Shown here: positions 8,815-18,072 of the stretch, one piece after another
How positions within the stretch are numbered: position 1 is the first letter of the stretch
Layout: each line of letters starts with the position of its first letter
DNA from: Maribacter sp.
GTDB taxonomy: Bacteria > Bacteroidota > Bacteroidia > Flavobacteriales > Flavobacteriaceae
Reading direction: 5' to 3'
Assembly: GCA_011050675.1 (NCBI GenBank)
Contig: DRFI01000021.1
Location: 160,852-224,851 of the forward strand
Length of the DNA stretch: 64,000 bases
Made by a program: the position numbers and the translations under genes
The notes under the pieces: model-generated
Databases searched by the model: none
Seen by the model: the letters and a program-made list of their open reading frames with translations, nothing else
Told to the model about the DNA's origin: nothing

Positions 8815-10185
8815 ATGAAAATAAAAATAGCTGCTCTAAAACTTTTTTTCTGGTTTTACGGCAGTACAACTTTTGTCTTGTTCTTAATAATATTTTTTTT
8901 AATTCTACATAAAAATAACTATTCAGTGGAAACTACTGCTGTGTTTTTTCAAGATGTTGTAGTTACCATATTGACCAGTCCTTTATTTTATATAATAGCA
9001 ACGATTCCATATCTTATTTTTTTACTGATAAAAAGTATTTTTTCCGACTATAAACGAAATAAAATTAAAGGCTTTTTAAAAGGTTCTCTTTTTAAGATAG
9101 TTATTCCTGTAGCTGCTTTTTTTATTGGAAATTTGGTACTGCAAAGCTATCGATTATCTGAAGTGTTAGACTATACTTGGGATACTACCGTAGAAAACAA
9201 TTCCACCAGAGTAAATAATAATTATAGTATCGATAAAAAACAAAGAGGTATTCATGTATTCAATTTAAGTGGAAATACAGAAGACCTTGAACAACTTAAG
9301 ACGAACAATTTTGAATGGATTACGCTTACGCCATTTATAAATCAAGGTAGATACAATAAACCATCGCTAAGATTAATCTCAGATGATAGCTATACCAATT
9401 TATTAAAACACTACAAGGCCATAAAGGAGGAGTGCGATAAATATGGAATAAAAATAATGTTAAAACCTCATATTTGGCTACAAAAAACGGGAAACGGAAA
9501 ATGGCGATCTGATATTAAAATGGAAACTGAGCAAGAATGGAATACTTGGTTTGAAAATTACAATCAAATCATATTAAAGTATGCAAAACTTGCAGAAGAT
9601 TTACAGCTAGAACAATTCTGTATAGGTACAGAATTAGAAACGACCGTTTATGAAAAACCTAATAAATGGAAAACCTTAATAAAAAAAGTTAAAGCAACCT
9701 ACAAAGGAAAACTAACATATGCAGCCAATTGGGATAATGAGTACAAAGAAGTACCTTTCTGGGATGAGTTAGATTATATAGGCATACAAGCCTACTTTCC
9801 AATAAGTGCGAAAAACGACCCAACACTTTTAGAATTAGAAAACCATTGGAGAAAACATGCTGAAGCGATAGCGTTGGTTAGTTCAAAATTTAACAAACCA
9901 ATACTTTTCACAGAATTAGGTTATAAGTCTATTCGAGGTACTTCTAAAAAACCATGGGAATGGAATGGCATAAATACTCTGTATTCAAAAATATCAAAAG
10001 GAGAACAACTCTTATGTTATCAAGCCTTTTTTAATACCATATGGAAAGAACCTTGGTTCCATGGTATTCATATCTGGGAATGGCAGAGTCGTGGTGCATC
10101 AAGTGGTAATAATACCAATTTTACAATTGAAGGTAAACCATCATTAAATCTTATTGCAAAATATTTTAAAGTTCATAAACAATAA
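8815..10185 (+). CDS. Membrane-anchored GH113-like TIM-barrel glycoside hydrolase
   Basis: The N-terminal 110 residues contain three hydrophobic segments (about 8-30, 45-70 and 90-110). The rest is a TIM barrel: RGIHVFNLSG, ITLTPFINQG, IKIMLKPHIWL, FCIGTELETT, YIGIQAYFPIS, PILFTELGY and HGIHIWEWQSR. The two Glu residues in GTELE and FTELGY are the probable acid/base and nucleophile. Layout matches GH113-related proteins, some of which are beta-mannanases; activity here is unproven. I used ATG 8815; a GTG at 8779 adds 12 residues. It is the last plus-strand gene before the convergent LytTR pair. Confidence 0.75.
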   Translation: MKIKIAALKLFFWFYGSTTFVLFLIIFFLILHKNNYSVETTAVFFQDVVVTILTSPLFYIIATIPYLIFLLIKSIFSDYKRNKIKGFLKGSLFKIVIPVAAFFIGNLVLQSYRLSEVLDYTWDTTVENNSTRVNNNYSIDKKQRGIHVFNLSGNTEDLEQLKTNNFEWITLTPFINQGRYNKPSLRLISDDSYTNLLKHYKAIKEECDKYGIKIMLKPHIWLQKTGNGKWRSDIKMETEQEWNTWFENYNQIILKYAKLAEDLQLEQFCIGTELETTVYEKPNKWKTLIKKVKATYKGKLTYAANWDNEYKEVPFWDELDYIGIQAYFPISAKNDPTLLELENHWRKHAEAIALVSSKFNKPILFTELGYKSIRGTSKKPWEWNGINTLYSKISKGEQLLCYQAFFNTIWKEPWFHGIHIWEWQSRGASSGNNTNFTIEGKPSLNLIAKYFKVHKQ

Positions 10186-10282
10186 AAGTGCTTTATTACT
10201 AAAGTTTTTTTATCGTAGAACAAAACAAATTAATGAGCTAAAAGCCGACAATACTAGAAGGTTCAATTTGATTAAACCAAAA

Positions 10283-10990
10283 TTAACCGTCTTTCAAAAT
10301 GTCAATCACTTCGTCCTTGTAACTAGCTCCAATTGGTATTTCCCATTCACCAATTTCAACATCTACCTTAGTAAACGCAGTAACTTTTGCTTTATTTACA
10401 ATGAATGAGCGATGAATTCTTAAGAATTCTTTTGGCAATTTATGTTTAAAACTACTAATTGTATCCTTAGTAATAACAATTGTATCAACTAGATATACCT
10501 TAACATAATCCTTGATACTTTCTACATAAAAAATGTCTTTAAAATTTAGCTTAATAAATTTTCTATTTGAATTTACATACAAGTAATTATTTGCCACTTG
10601 TTCATCCTTTCTAATCAACTTTGTAGTCGAAATATTTGTGAGGTTCTTATATTTATTTATTGCTTTAAGAAAACGTACAAACGAAATGGGTTTTAACAAA
10701 TAGTCAACCGCATCCAATTCATAACTCTCGGTTGCATAATTTCTATACGCCGTAGTAAAAATAACCTTAGGGGAATTTTGTAGTGATTTTACAAAGTTAA
10801 TACCTGATAACAATGGCATTTCAATATCAAGAAAAACAAGGTCGATTTTAGCCGATTTAAGCACATCGAGAGCCTCTAATGGGTTCTGAAAAGTAGCAAC
10901 AAGCTCAACACCAGGAATTTGTTCTAAATGTGATTTTATCACTTCAAGTGCCAAAGGCTCATCGTCGATAACTAAGCATCTTATTTCCAT
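10283..10990 (-). CDS. LytTR family response regulator
   Basis: A 235-residue two-component regulator. The N-terminal receiver domain has VIDDEP and the phospho-acceptor Asp in LVFLDIEMPLLSG (about D55). The C-terminal LytTR DNA-binding domain includes FVRFLKAINKY, YVESIKDYVKVYL and FLRIHRSFIVNKAKV. It starts 4 bases after the stop of the histidine kinase gene, so they form an operon. Targets are unknown; such pairs are widespread in Bacteroidota. Confidence 0.92.
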   Translation of the reverse strand: MEIRCLVIDDEPLALEVIKSHLEQIPGVELVATFQNPLEALDVLKSAKIDLVFLDIEMPLLSGINFVKSLQNSPKVIFTTAYRNYATESYELDAVDYLLKPISFVRFLKAINKYKNLTNISTTKLIRKDEQVANNYLYVNSNRKFIKLNFKDIFYVESIKDYVKVYLVDTIVITKDTISSFKHKLPKEFLRIHRSFIVNKAKVTAFTKVDVEIGEWEIPIGASYKDEVIDILKDG

Positions 10991-10994
10991 AATT

Positions 10995-12146
10995 TCATCC
11001 TAGTTCTAAACATAATTTCACTAAATAACCCTCCAAAGAATCCTCAACCATCAATCGATTTTTATTCGGATAATTTAGTTCCAATTGTCTCTCAAGGTTA
11101 CGAGTACCTATCCCAGAATTGTTTGGGGTCATCCTTATCAGATTGGTTTTTGGTTTATTATTATAAACTTCAAAATTAAGTACATTATTTTCAACCGATA
11201 AAAACATATGTATTTTGGTGGTTCTAGCTTTTCCTATTGCCCCATGTTTAAATGCGTTTTCAATTATTGGTAATAACACTAATGGCGCAATACGAGTATT
11301 TAAATCGTCTACATTATGTTCAAAAACCAAATCTAGTTTATCACCGAAACGCAATGATTCCAAATCAATAAAGCCCTGTATTAATACTATTTCTTTTTTT
11401 ATTGAAATGCTTGATACGTTGCTTTGATACAAGATGAAATCCAGTAATTCAGATAGTTTCAACACAATTTTTGGAGCCAAATCTGATTTCGTTAAGGTTA
11501 AGGCATACAAATTATTAAGTGTGTTAAATAAAAAATGAGGTTGAATCTGTGTTTTTAAAAATTTAAGCTCATTTAAAGCTTTTTCTTTTTGCAAAATCTC
11601 CATTTGATGTTTTTCCTCAAAACTATTTTTAATGGTTTTAAAAATTAACATGATAAATGCATAAATATATACTGATGGAAAGTATACCGAGAATAAATAG
11701 GCAGAATCAGAAAAAATCTCTCCTAAAGACTCCTGTACAAAATCCTCTCTAATAAATGGCTCAGCGAGATAGACAATACTTAATCTGCCTAAAGCCGAAA
11801 AGATATACACCAATAAGAACCCGGAAAGCGTAAATAAAAAATAATTCCTTTTGAAAAGCAGTTTTGGTATTTGATAATAATTGAAAATATACGCTGCCGT
11901 TACTTGTACAGGTAGCATTGAAATGTAAATAACTATCTGTGATTTAATCGAGTCCGAATTTAGACTTGAGAGTAGAGTAAAAACCATTAAAAAGAATATC
12001 CAGAATAATAGATGAGAAATAGTCCTGTTCTGAATAACCCTATCTACAATCGCTTTGTTCCATTTCATCAAAATTAAAGGTATCAAATAAAAACTTGTGA
12101 CCTGTATAATTAGACCAATATTGGACAACGGCCCCCAGAAAGCCAT
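10995..12146 (-). CDS. LytS-type sensor histidine kinase
   Basis: Inner-membrane sensor with several transmembrane helices in the first 180 residues, followed by a coiled linker and the His_kinase domain. The phospho-accepting His is in QIQPHFLFNTLNNLYAL; ATPase motifs include LVLLPIIENAFKHG (N box) and NNSGIGTRNLERQL. It is the partner of the LytTR regulator just downstream. The start is uncertain: ATG 12146 adds a hydrophobic segment, while ATG 12068 (MKWNKAIVDR) resembles the more usual family start. Confidence 0.9.
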   Translation of the reverse strand: MAFWGPLSNIGLIIQVTSFYLIPLILMKWNKAIVDRVIQNRTISHLLFWIFFLMVFTLLSSLNSDSIKSQIVIYISMLPVQVTAAYIFNYYQIPKLLFKRNYFLFTLSGFLLVYIFSALGRLSIVYLAEPFIREDFVQESLGEIFSDSAYLFSVYFPSVYIYAFIMLIFKTIKNSFEEKHQMEILQKEKALNELKFLKTQIQPHFLFNTLNNLYALTLTKSDLAPKIVLKLSELLDFILYQSNVSSISIKKEIVLIQGFIDLESLRFGDKLDLVFEHNVDDLNTRIAPLVLLPIIENAFKHGAIGKARTTKIHMFLSVENNVLNFEVYNNKPKTNLIRMTPNNSGIGTRNLERQLELNYPNKNRLMVEDSLEGYLVKLCLELG

Positions 12147-12302
12147 TTAAACCTGAAATTTAGCATTTCCTTCTTAACTACATGTCTATATGGGGATATG
12201 TCTAGTTGGTCTATATTTTAAAAAAAGTAGTCATCAAGATTCTAATTTTGATTTCAAGTAAGCATCTAACTAACCTGCTGTCATTTGTCAAAAAAAACAA
12301 TA

Positions 12303-13265
12303 ATGAAAAATTTCGTAGCAACATTAACTCTATTAATTACATGCATCACGGCTGTAACATCTCAATCCTGCGAAGAACTATTAAATGCAGTCAAAAATAA
12401 CAACAAAGTTAAAGTTGAAAACATCTTAAAAAATATACATCCGAATTGTATCCATGATAATATCCTACAGCCTAGATCACCCCTTGGAATGGCCTCATCG
12501 AATGGAAACCTAACAATTGGGAAGGCATTACTTAATGCCGGCGCAAATGTATCTTTTCGACATCACAATGATGCAAGTGCTTTAATGATTGCTGCACAAA
12601 ACGGGCACTACGAATTTTCCAAATTATTAATAGATCAAGGGGCTTATATAAATACAAAAATCAGCAGAGATGGCACTCCACTTATGTCCGCGATAAAAGG
12701 TAAGAACATAGACCTGATACGGTTATTACTAAGATTAGGTGCTAATACCAATGTTAGTTTGGCTGGTGATGGTAACGCATTGATATTAGCAGCTCAGTCA
12801 GATAATTTAGAAATTTTAGAATTATTGGTATCATACGCAGCAGACGTTGATACTAGAACCATAGGAGATGGTACCGCATTGATTCAAGCCTCTAAAAGAG
12901 GAAATATCGTAATAGTAAAAGCCCTTATTAAACTCGGAGCAGATGTTAATAAAAAAAGCCATGGTGATGGTAATCCTTTAATAGCTGCATCCAAAAGCAA
13001 TCATTTAGAAATTGTAAAATTTCTAGTGGATTCCGGGGCAAACATAAATGTACATGTACTCGGAGATGAAACACCTCTTATTGGTGCAGCATGGAACGGG
13101 AATTTAAGTATTGTAAAATACTTAATAGATAATGGCGCGGATATTAATATGTCGGTCAGAGATAATTATTCAATACTTTCTGAAAAAAGGAATGCTCTAA
13201 AAATGGCAAAACGAGGCAACCATAAAGAGGTAATAACTTACCTAATTTCTAAGGGTGCTAATTAA
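12303..13265 (+). CDS. Exported ankyrin-repeat protein
   Basis: A 320-residue protein with a signal peptide (about residues 1-21, ending AVTSQ) and seven to eight ankyrin repeats of 33-34 residues. Repeats have the form GDGTALIQASKRGNIVIVKALI, with LGANTN or NGADIN turns. Several repeats share an unusual GDG or GDE lead-in before the TPL/ALI position. Ankyrin stacks bind proteins; this one is expected in the periplasm. ATG 12303 is chosen over a TTG at 12285 because it opens the signal peptide. The beta-lactamase-fold gene follows after 26 bases. Confidence 0.88.
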   Translation: MKNFVATLTLLITCITAVTSQSCEELLNAVKNNNKVKVENILKNIHPNCIHDNILQPRSPLGMASSNGNLTIGKALLNAGANVSFRHHNDASALMIAAQNGHYEFSKLLIDQGAYINTKISRDGTPLMSAIKGKNIDLIRLLLRLGANTNVSLAGDGNALILAAQSDNLEILELLVSYAADVDTRTIGDGTALIQASKRGNIVIVKALIKLGADVNKKSHGDGNPLIAASKSNHLEIVKFLVDSGANINVHVLGDETPLIGAAWNGNLSIVKYLIDNGADINMSVRDNYSILSEKRNALKMAKRGNHKEVITYLISKGAN

Positions 13266-13291
13266 AGAAATAATCAAAAAATCATACTATC

Positions 13292-14524
13292 ATGAAAAAA
13301 TTTATCACAATTTTAGTACCAGTACTTGTTCTTGTTCTTGTAATCTGTTTCCATTTATTTAAACCAGTTGTAACATACAACATAGGAAGGGAAAAACTTA
13401 TAGATTTAAGGCATTTAAAACCAAATACTTATCACAGCCAATCTATTAAAAAGAAAGCCGATAGCTTGTTGAAAGCAGAATTTAAAAAGCTAAAAACACC
13501 TGCTTTATCAGCTTCCATTGGAATTAATGACAATCTTACTTGGTCAAATATCATTGGATATGCTGATATTAATCATCGAGTCAGTGCAGATTCTCTTACT
13601 CAATTTAGGATTGGAAGTACATCAAAAGCGTTGACCTCAATAGGTTTAGGTGTTTTAATTCAAGATAAAAAACTTAAGCCACAATCTTTAGTCAAGGACT
13701 TCGTTACGTACGCCGGTAATGAATTGTCCGAACTAACATTGGAGCAAATAGCTTCTCACACATCAGGAATTAGAAATTATGACACGTGCTTATGCTTCCC
13801 CATTTGGGAATATTACAATGATCATGAATTTAATTCAATAGAAGAAAGCGTATCTATTTTCAATAACGACAAGTTGCTTTTTAAACCAGGTTCAGATTTT
13901 AGTTATAGCTCATACAACTATACGTTATTAAGCGGTATGATGGAAAAAGCATCAAACAAAGAATTTCTTACTTTCATGGAGGAAAAAGTGTTTAATCCTT
14001 TATCCATGTCTCAAACTTCAGCGGACAAAAAGAATCAAAATAAAGAGAATATTGCCAAATTTTACGATTTAGACGATAAAGGGAACATTAAAGAATCATT
14101 CGAAGTAAATAATAGTATCAAATGGGCCGGAGGAGGATTTCTTTCAACAACAAACGATTTGGTAAAATTAGGAAACGCAGTTTTAAATAACAGACTGTTA
14201 GATTCAGAAACAACTGCTAGATTATTTGAGCCTGTAAAACTTAATTCTGGAGAAATAAATAAAGAAAATTACGGTATGGGATGGAGAAGCAGCATGTATA
14301 AGAATATCCATTTAGATGGGCATGATGTCCTTATTCTTCATCACGGAGGGGTGGCTATGGGTTCAACTGCGATGCTACTTCTGATCCCGGAATATAATTT
14401 AACCGTGGCGGTAACAATGAATAGAAACGCAACATCCCAAGAAACAAAAAATATCTTCTTTGAACTTCCTCATAAAATAGCAAGATTGTTTATTAACTAT
14501 GACAAAACTAATCTCACACTTTAA
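13292..14524 (+). CDS. Serine hydrolase, beta-lactamase class C / penicillin-binding fold
   Basis: A 410-residue protein with an N-terminal membrane anchor or signal (about residues 4-24) and a class-C-type serine hydrolase domain. The SxxK motif is STSK (about S109-K112), the second motif lies in FSYSSYNYTLLSG with Ser where Asn is usual, and the third is HHGG near residue 350. Relatives include peptidases, esterases and beta-lactamases, so resistance cannot be claimed. It probably shares a transcript with the ankyrin gene upstream. Confidence 0.85.
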   Translation: MKKFITILVPVLVLVLVICFHLFKPVVTYNIGREKLIDLRHLKPNTYHSQSIKKKADSLLKAEFKKLKTPALSASIGINDNLTWSNIIGYADINHRVSADSLTQFRIGSTSKALTSIGLGVLIQDKKLKPQSLVKDFVTYAGNELSELTLEQIASHTSGIRNYDTCLCFPIWEYYNDHEFNSIEESVSIFNNDKLLFKPGSDFSYSSYNYTLLSGMMEKASNKEFLTFMEEKVFNPLSMSQTSADKKNQNKENIAKFYDLDDKGNIKESFEVNNSIKWAGGGFLSTTNDLVKLGNAVLNNRLLDSETTARLFEPVKLNSGEINKENYGMGWRSSMYKNIHLDGHDVLILHHGGVAMGSTAMLLLIPEYNLTVAVTMNRNATSQETKNIFFELPHKIARLFINYDKTNLTL

Positions 14525-14611
14525 CTAATACTAATACCAAAGAATGTAAACATCTAAACCTAATGTAAGCTTAGGCTTACGTTCTGGCAAGCTGACTAAA
14601 CGAAAACTGAT

Positions 14612-15124
14612 ATGTACATAAACATAGAAACGGAAAGGTTAACAATAAGACCAATAAATTTGAAGGATGCCGAATTCATAATTGATTTGGTTAATTCTGA
14701 AGGTTGGCTGAAATTTATTGGAGATAGAAATGTCTCTGATAAAAATGATGCCGAAAAATACATCCAAAAGATACTTGATAATAATCATTTTTATTATAAC
14801 GTTTTTGAATTGAAAAGACCAAAAAAGACTATTGGTATAGTTACTTTACTCGAAAGAGAAAATGAAATATTTCCTGATATTGGATTTGCTCTTATACCTT
14901 ATTTTGGAAGTAATGGATATACATTGGAAGCAACCAAAGCTTATCTTGACGAAATAAAAAAGATAAATAAATACGATAATATAATTGCTATTACAATACC
15001 TGAAAATCAAAAGTCAATTAATTTATTGGAAAAACTCGGACTGAGATATGGAGGTAATTACAAAAAAGGAAATGAAAACTTATCATACTTTTCCTTAAAG
15101 AAAATTAAAGAAGCAAAAACATAA
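14612..15124 (+). CDS. GNAT family N-acetyltransferase (RimJ/RimL type)
   Basis: A 170-residue acetyltransferase starting IETERLTIRPINLKDAEFII, the usual opening of RimJ/RimL-like GNAT proteins that acetylate protein N-termini, amino acids or small amines. The later part shows FPDIGFALIPYFGSNGYTLEA (acetyl-CoA binding region, with an atypical GSNGY loop) and IPENQKSINLLEKLGL, a family hallmark. It is unrelated to the GNAT at 402. Substrate unknown. Confidence 0.87.
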   Translation: MYINIETERLTIRPINLKDAEFIIDLVNSEGWLKFIGDRNVSDKNDAEKYIQKILDNNHFYYNVFELKRPKKTIGIVTLLERENEIFPDIGFALIPYFGSNGYTLEATKAYLDEIKKINKYDNIIAITIPENQKSINLLEKLGLRYGGNYKKGNENLSYFSLKKIKEAKT

Positions 15125-15768
15125 CAATCTATATGAATTATCTTTTTTTACTTAACCAAATAAAAAATATATGCAAGAACTGTTATAGAAAGAATGGAAA
15201 AAAAAGAGTTTATTTTGACATTCTTTATCTCATTTAAAGTTCACAAATCGACTATACGGGGGAAAATTTTTAGCAAATACTAGACGTATATCATACCAAA
15301 TTCAGAGATAAAATGAATTTAATCTTAAATAAATTCTACATAAGAATGCTTTTAATTCTTTATATTTAATTCAAGACATTAGTTATTGAACTTTTTTTAA
15401 AATGATTGTCGATAATAAATCGACAACAGAAAAGATAAATAAACATCACTTATCTATACTATCAGAACAGACCATTTAATAATTTGTTAAAAAAAAAATC
15501 TAAAACATTTTCTAACAGTTGAAAAAAATCCATACTAATTTTGATTTACAAATTTCTTTCGTCCAACTATAATAAAAAGTATCAAATTATGAAGCAATAG
15601 AAAACATACTCGCAAATGTTTTGCTTGGATATTTACTAGATAAATTTTAAATAATAATAAATCAAAAAATAGTAATAATTTAAACCATATTTTAGAATTA
15701 GAGATTGCCAACAAAACTATTAAAGAGATTATCTAAGTTGTTGAACTTATAGAAAAATCCATAAACAA
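15125..15768. other. Gene-free AT-rich stretch left of the PUL
   Basis: No convincing coding frame on either strand. It contains an inverted repeat TTGTCGA / TCGACAA (15406-15426) and the left copy of a 17-base direct repeat whose other copy lies just past the right end of the PUL. Confidence 0.6.
15417..15433 (+). repeat. 17-bp direct repeat flanking the PUL, left copy
   Basis: AAATCGACAACAGAAAA is identical to 61840-61856, about 46.4 kb away. The pair brackets the rhamnose locus. A 17-base match could occur by chance in a window this size, so its meaning is uncertain. Confidence 0.5.
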
Positions 15769-16086
15769 TCACGAAGACATATAAAAAACATTTTTCAAAT
15801 CAACAGTAACCGGACTATTATCTAAATTTGTTTCCATTAAATCTTTCATATACGCCCACCATTTTTTACAAATATCCGTGTGTGCTATTGCATGCCAATT
15901 TCCGTTTGAACCTACCTCCACATAACCAAAAAGTATATGTGTTTCTTCATCAAAAAAGATACTATAATTTTTAACCCCTTGTTCTTTCAAAAGAATTTCA
16001 AGCTCAGGCCATATTTGATTATGTCTTTTAGTATATTCCGCAATCTTATCGGGATAAATCTTCATTTTGAACCCTTTTCGAATCAT
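15769..16086 (-). CDS. rhaM: L-rhamnose mutarotase
   Basis: A 105-residue RhaM-family protein that interconverts the alpha and beta anomers of L-rhamnose in the cytoplasm. The family pattern is clear: Y-x-x-RHNQIWPELEILLKEQGVKNYSIF, LFGYVEV, and KKWWAYMKDLMETN near the C-terminus. It begins 2 bases after the stop of the short GH78 gene, so both are in one operon, presumably driven by the operator at 17924-17943. It supplies the anomer used by the rhamnose isomerase at 56140. Confidence 0.95.
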   Translation of the reverse strand: MIRKGFKMKIYPDKIAEYTKRHNQIWPELEILLKEQGVKNYSIFFDEETHILFGYVEVGSNGNWHAIAHTDICKKWWAYMKDLMETNLDNSPVTVDLKNVFYMSS

Positions 16087-16088
16087 AT

Positions 16089-17840
16089 TTATTTAACTAT
16101 TATTAGCCCTTCAGGAGCATCTATTTCTGTTTTAATGGTGCCATCTGAATCATTTCGATGGATTACCTTTAATATTCCAAATTTTGTTGGAAAACGACCA
16201 TTTACCCATTCCAGATCACCCAAATTTGGTTCTATTTTCACTTTATTTCCACCATCCATAACTTGGATGCCTAAAACATGCTGGCTCAACCATGAAGTAG
16301 GACCGCTAGCCCAACCATGACATAAGCTATGGCGATAGCCAACATAACAATATTCACCAAAATCTCCGTGAATATCATAATTTGTCGGCGGAACTAATTC
16401 GTCTATACGTCCACTATTTGTTATATCTAGCACATCAAAATCTTCCCAAAAGGTAGTCGCTCCTAAATCCAACATTCCACCCCAATAATCACGTATAACT
16501 CTAAGGGCACCTTCGTAATCATTGGCCTTGGCCATAGCTTCCAAAATATAGTAACCATAAAAAGTGGACATGCGCTGTACCCCATCTTTAATCAATACCT
16601 CATTTGCTTTTTTGGCGTCCTGTAAATCGGCAAGTGCCATTAACGCAACCGCCTGTTTTGTAGTATTATCTTCAGGTTTATGCTTTTTAAGCTGATTTGC
16701 TACTTTCTGATATTTCTTTTGAAAAGTACTATTACCTAAAGCTTCCATCATTTCAGCCCCTGCCTCAAAAGTCATAACCATCATTGCTTGAAGCCCTGCA
16801 TGTATAGCTTCTGGTTTTTCACTGGTAGGCCAATCTAAAAATCGATTGCCATTTAAAATCTCTTTGTTGTCTTTATCAATAAAAGTACTTAATTGATCCA
16901 GTAAACCTACCATATAAGATTCTTGTTCCTTTAAATAAGCAAGGTTTCCGTGGTAATCATATATGTTCTTATGAATAAGCAACCACCACATAGAATATGA
17001 ACTTATGCCGTTCATCCATTGCGGCAACGGATGCTGGTCCCTTGCCAAATCTAAGCTCTTACCTACAATTTCATGATTACCGAAAACAGTATTAATCGTC
17101 ATCACTTCAGGGTGCATGTCACCGACCCAAACCAAACGATCACGTTTAATTCCATCCCACAAATAATTCTGCATATTTAGATGCACCGTATAGGCACCTG
17201 TAAGCCAGATTTGATTTAAACGTTCATCATTACTTTCAAAACTTCCCAAATAAGGTATGTCTCTATAAATAAATGCTGCATCTATAGATTTTATAGGAGC
17301 ATCTTCGTTTGCCTCCACAACATCTACCCGTAAAAATCTGAAACCGGTTTCCCCTACCTCCACACTCCCCAACCAAGGAACTTCAATAATAAAATCACGT
17401 AATGAATGCTCGTTGGTAGCATTTTGTTCTCCTCCGATTTCAGACATGGCCTCACCTACAGATTCTCCAAAACGAAGACGCAACTTAAGAGGAGTTTTAC
17501 TTTCACGTATACCCATTGAAATTTTCACACCTCCATGAATCTCCTTTCCATAATCCAATAAAATACCTGGTTTTTCATCCGTAGTACTTACAAAACGAAA
17601 TAGATTTTCGTCATTAACAGCAACCTGTCCGTTTCCTTTTTCAAGCAGTCTTTCTGAATTTAGAATTGATTCTCCTAAATCATCGGATTGCCAAACAATA
17701 CGCTGCGGCGTAAGGTATGTCTTGACCATTTCCGAAGCCCTTGCAGCCTTTACATACTCAGGACCAAATACAGGTGGTAACTGTGCATACGTAACATTTA
17801 CAAAAAGTAGGAGATATAAAATTAAGCGTAGTTTTTTCAT
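16089..17840 (-). CDS. Short GH78-like alpha-L-rhamnosidase
   Basis: A 583-residue secreted enzyme (signal MKKLRLILYLLLFVNVTYAQ). It contains the beta-sandwich typical of rhamnosidases (GILLDYGKEIHGGVKI, LRLRFGESVGE, GFRFLRVDVVEA) and the alpha/alpha-barrel with DGIKRDRLVWVGDMHPEV, aligning with the catalytic DERxGWTGD segment of GH78. It lacks the additional N-terminal modules of the 900-residue GH78 proteins at 18073 and 24674. ATG 17840 is chosen because it opens the signal peptide; an in-frame ATG at 17897 would add 19 residues. Likely releases terminal rhamnose in the periplasm. Confidence 0.85.
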   Translation of the reverse strand: MKKLRLILYLLLFVNVTYAQLPPVFGPEYVKAARASEMVKTYLTPQRIVWQSDDLGESILNSERLLEKGNGQVAVNDENLFRFVSTTDEKPGILLDYGKEIHGGVKISMGIRESKTPLKLRLRFGESVGEAMSEIGGEQNATNEHSLRDFIIEVPWLGSVEVGETGFRFLRVDVVEANEDAPIKSIDAAFIYRDIPYLGSFESNDERLNQIWLTGAYTVHLNMQNYLWDGIKRDRLVWVGDMHPEVMTINTVFGNHEIVGKSLDLARDQHPLPQWMNGISSYSMWWLLIHKNIYDYHGNLAYLKEQESYMVGLLDQLSTFIDKDNKEILNGNRFLDWPTSEKPEAIHAGLQAMMVMTFEAGAEMMEALGNSTFQKKYQKVANQLKKHKPEDNTTKQAVALMALADLQDAKKANEVLIKDGVQRMSTFYGYYILEAMAKANDYEGALRVIRDYWGGMLDLGATTFWEDFDVLDITNSGRIDELVPPTNYDIHGDFGEYCYVGYRHSLCHGWASGPTSWLSQHVLGIQVMDGGNKVKIEPNLGDLEWVNGRFPTKFGILKVIHRNDSDGTIKTEIDAPEGLIIVK

Positions 17841-17923
17841 TTTTAAAGAGTGAGTTGAAATAAATAAATCAGGATTGTAAAAACTGAATATTGTCAAAAA
17901 TAAAACTTGAAAAAGGGTTATCT

Positions 17924-17943
17924 ATCCTGCACAGTACTGTTAA
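17924..17943 (-). promoter_or_regulatory. PUL operator A (tandem decamer)
   Basis: Read toward the short GH78 gene, this is TTAACAGTAC followed by TGTGCAGGAT, two copies of the shared decamer exactly 10 bp apart, 84 bp upstream of the start codon. Confidence 0.7.
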
Positions 17944-17978
17944 AACAGAATTTTTGGTCAGACAATATAAACTAACTC

Positions 17979-17998
17979 TAGACCACATAGTACAGGAT
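17979..17998 (+). promoter_or_regulatory. PUL operator B (tandem decamer)
   Basis: Read toward the GH78 gene at 18073: TAGACCACAT then AGTACAGGAT. The proximal decamer is a perfect consensus, the distal one weak. It lies 75 bp before the start codon. The following bases ACTTTTA also follow site F. Confidence 0.65.
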
Positions 17999-18072
17999 AC
18001 TTTTAGAAATAATGCCAATTATCTTGCCTAAAAATGTAACACTCTTCTTCAACATTAAATCATAGAACACCA

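Noticed and set aside
10154..10408. An 84-residue plus-strand frame between the GH113-like gene and the LytTR gene
   Set aside because: It overlaps both gene ends in wrong frames; the gap between the convergent genes is only about 97 bases.
1..15124. Insertion sequence or integrase in the accessory region
   Set aside because: No transposase- or recombinase-like protein was recognised on either strand despite duplicated segments and pseudogenes.
16089..17840. Short GH78 considered as a truncated pseudogene
   Set aside because: It has its own signal peptide, an uninterrupted frame, a normal C-terminus and an operator, so it is a genuine short form.
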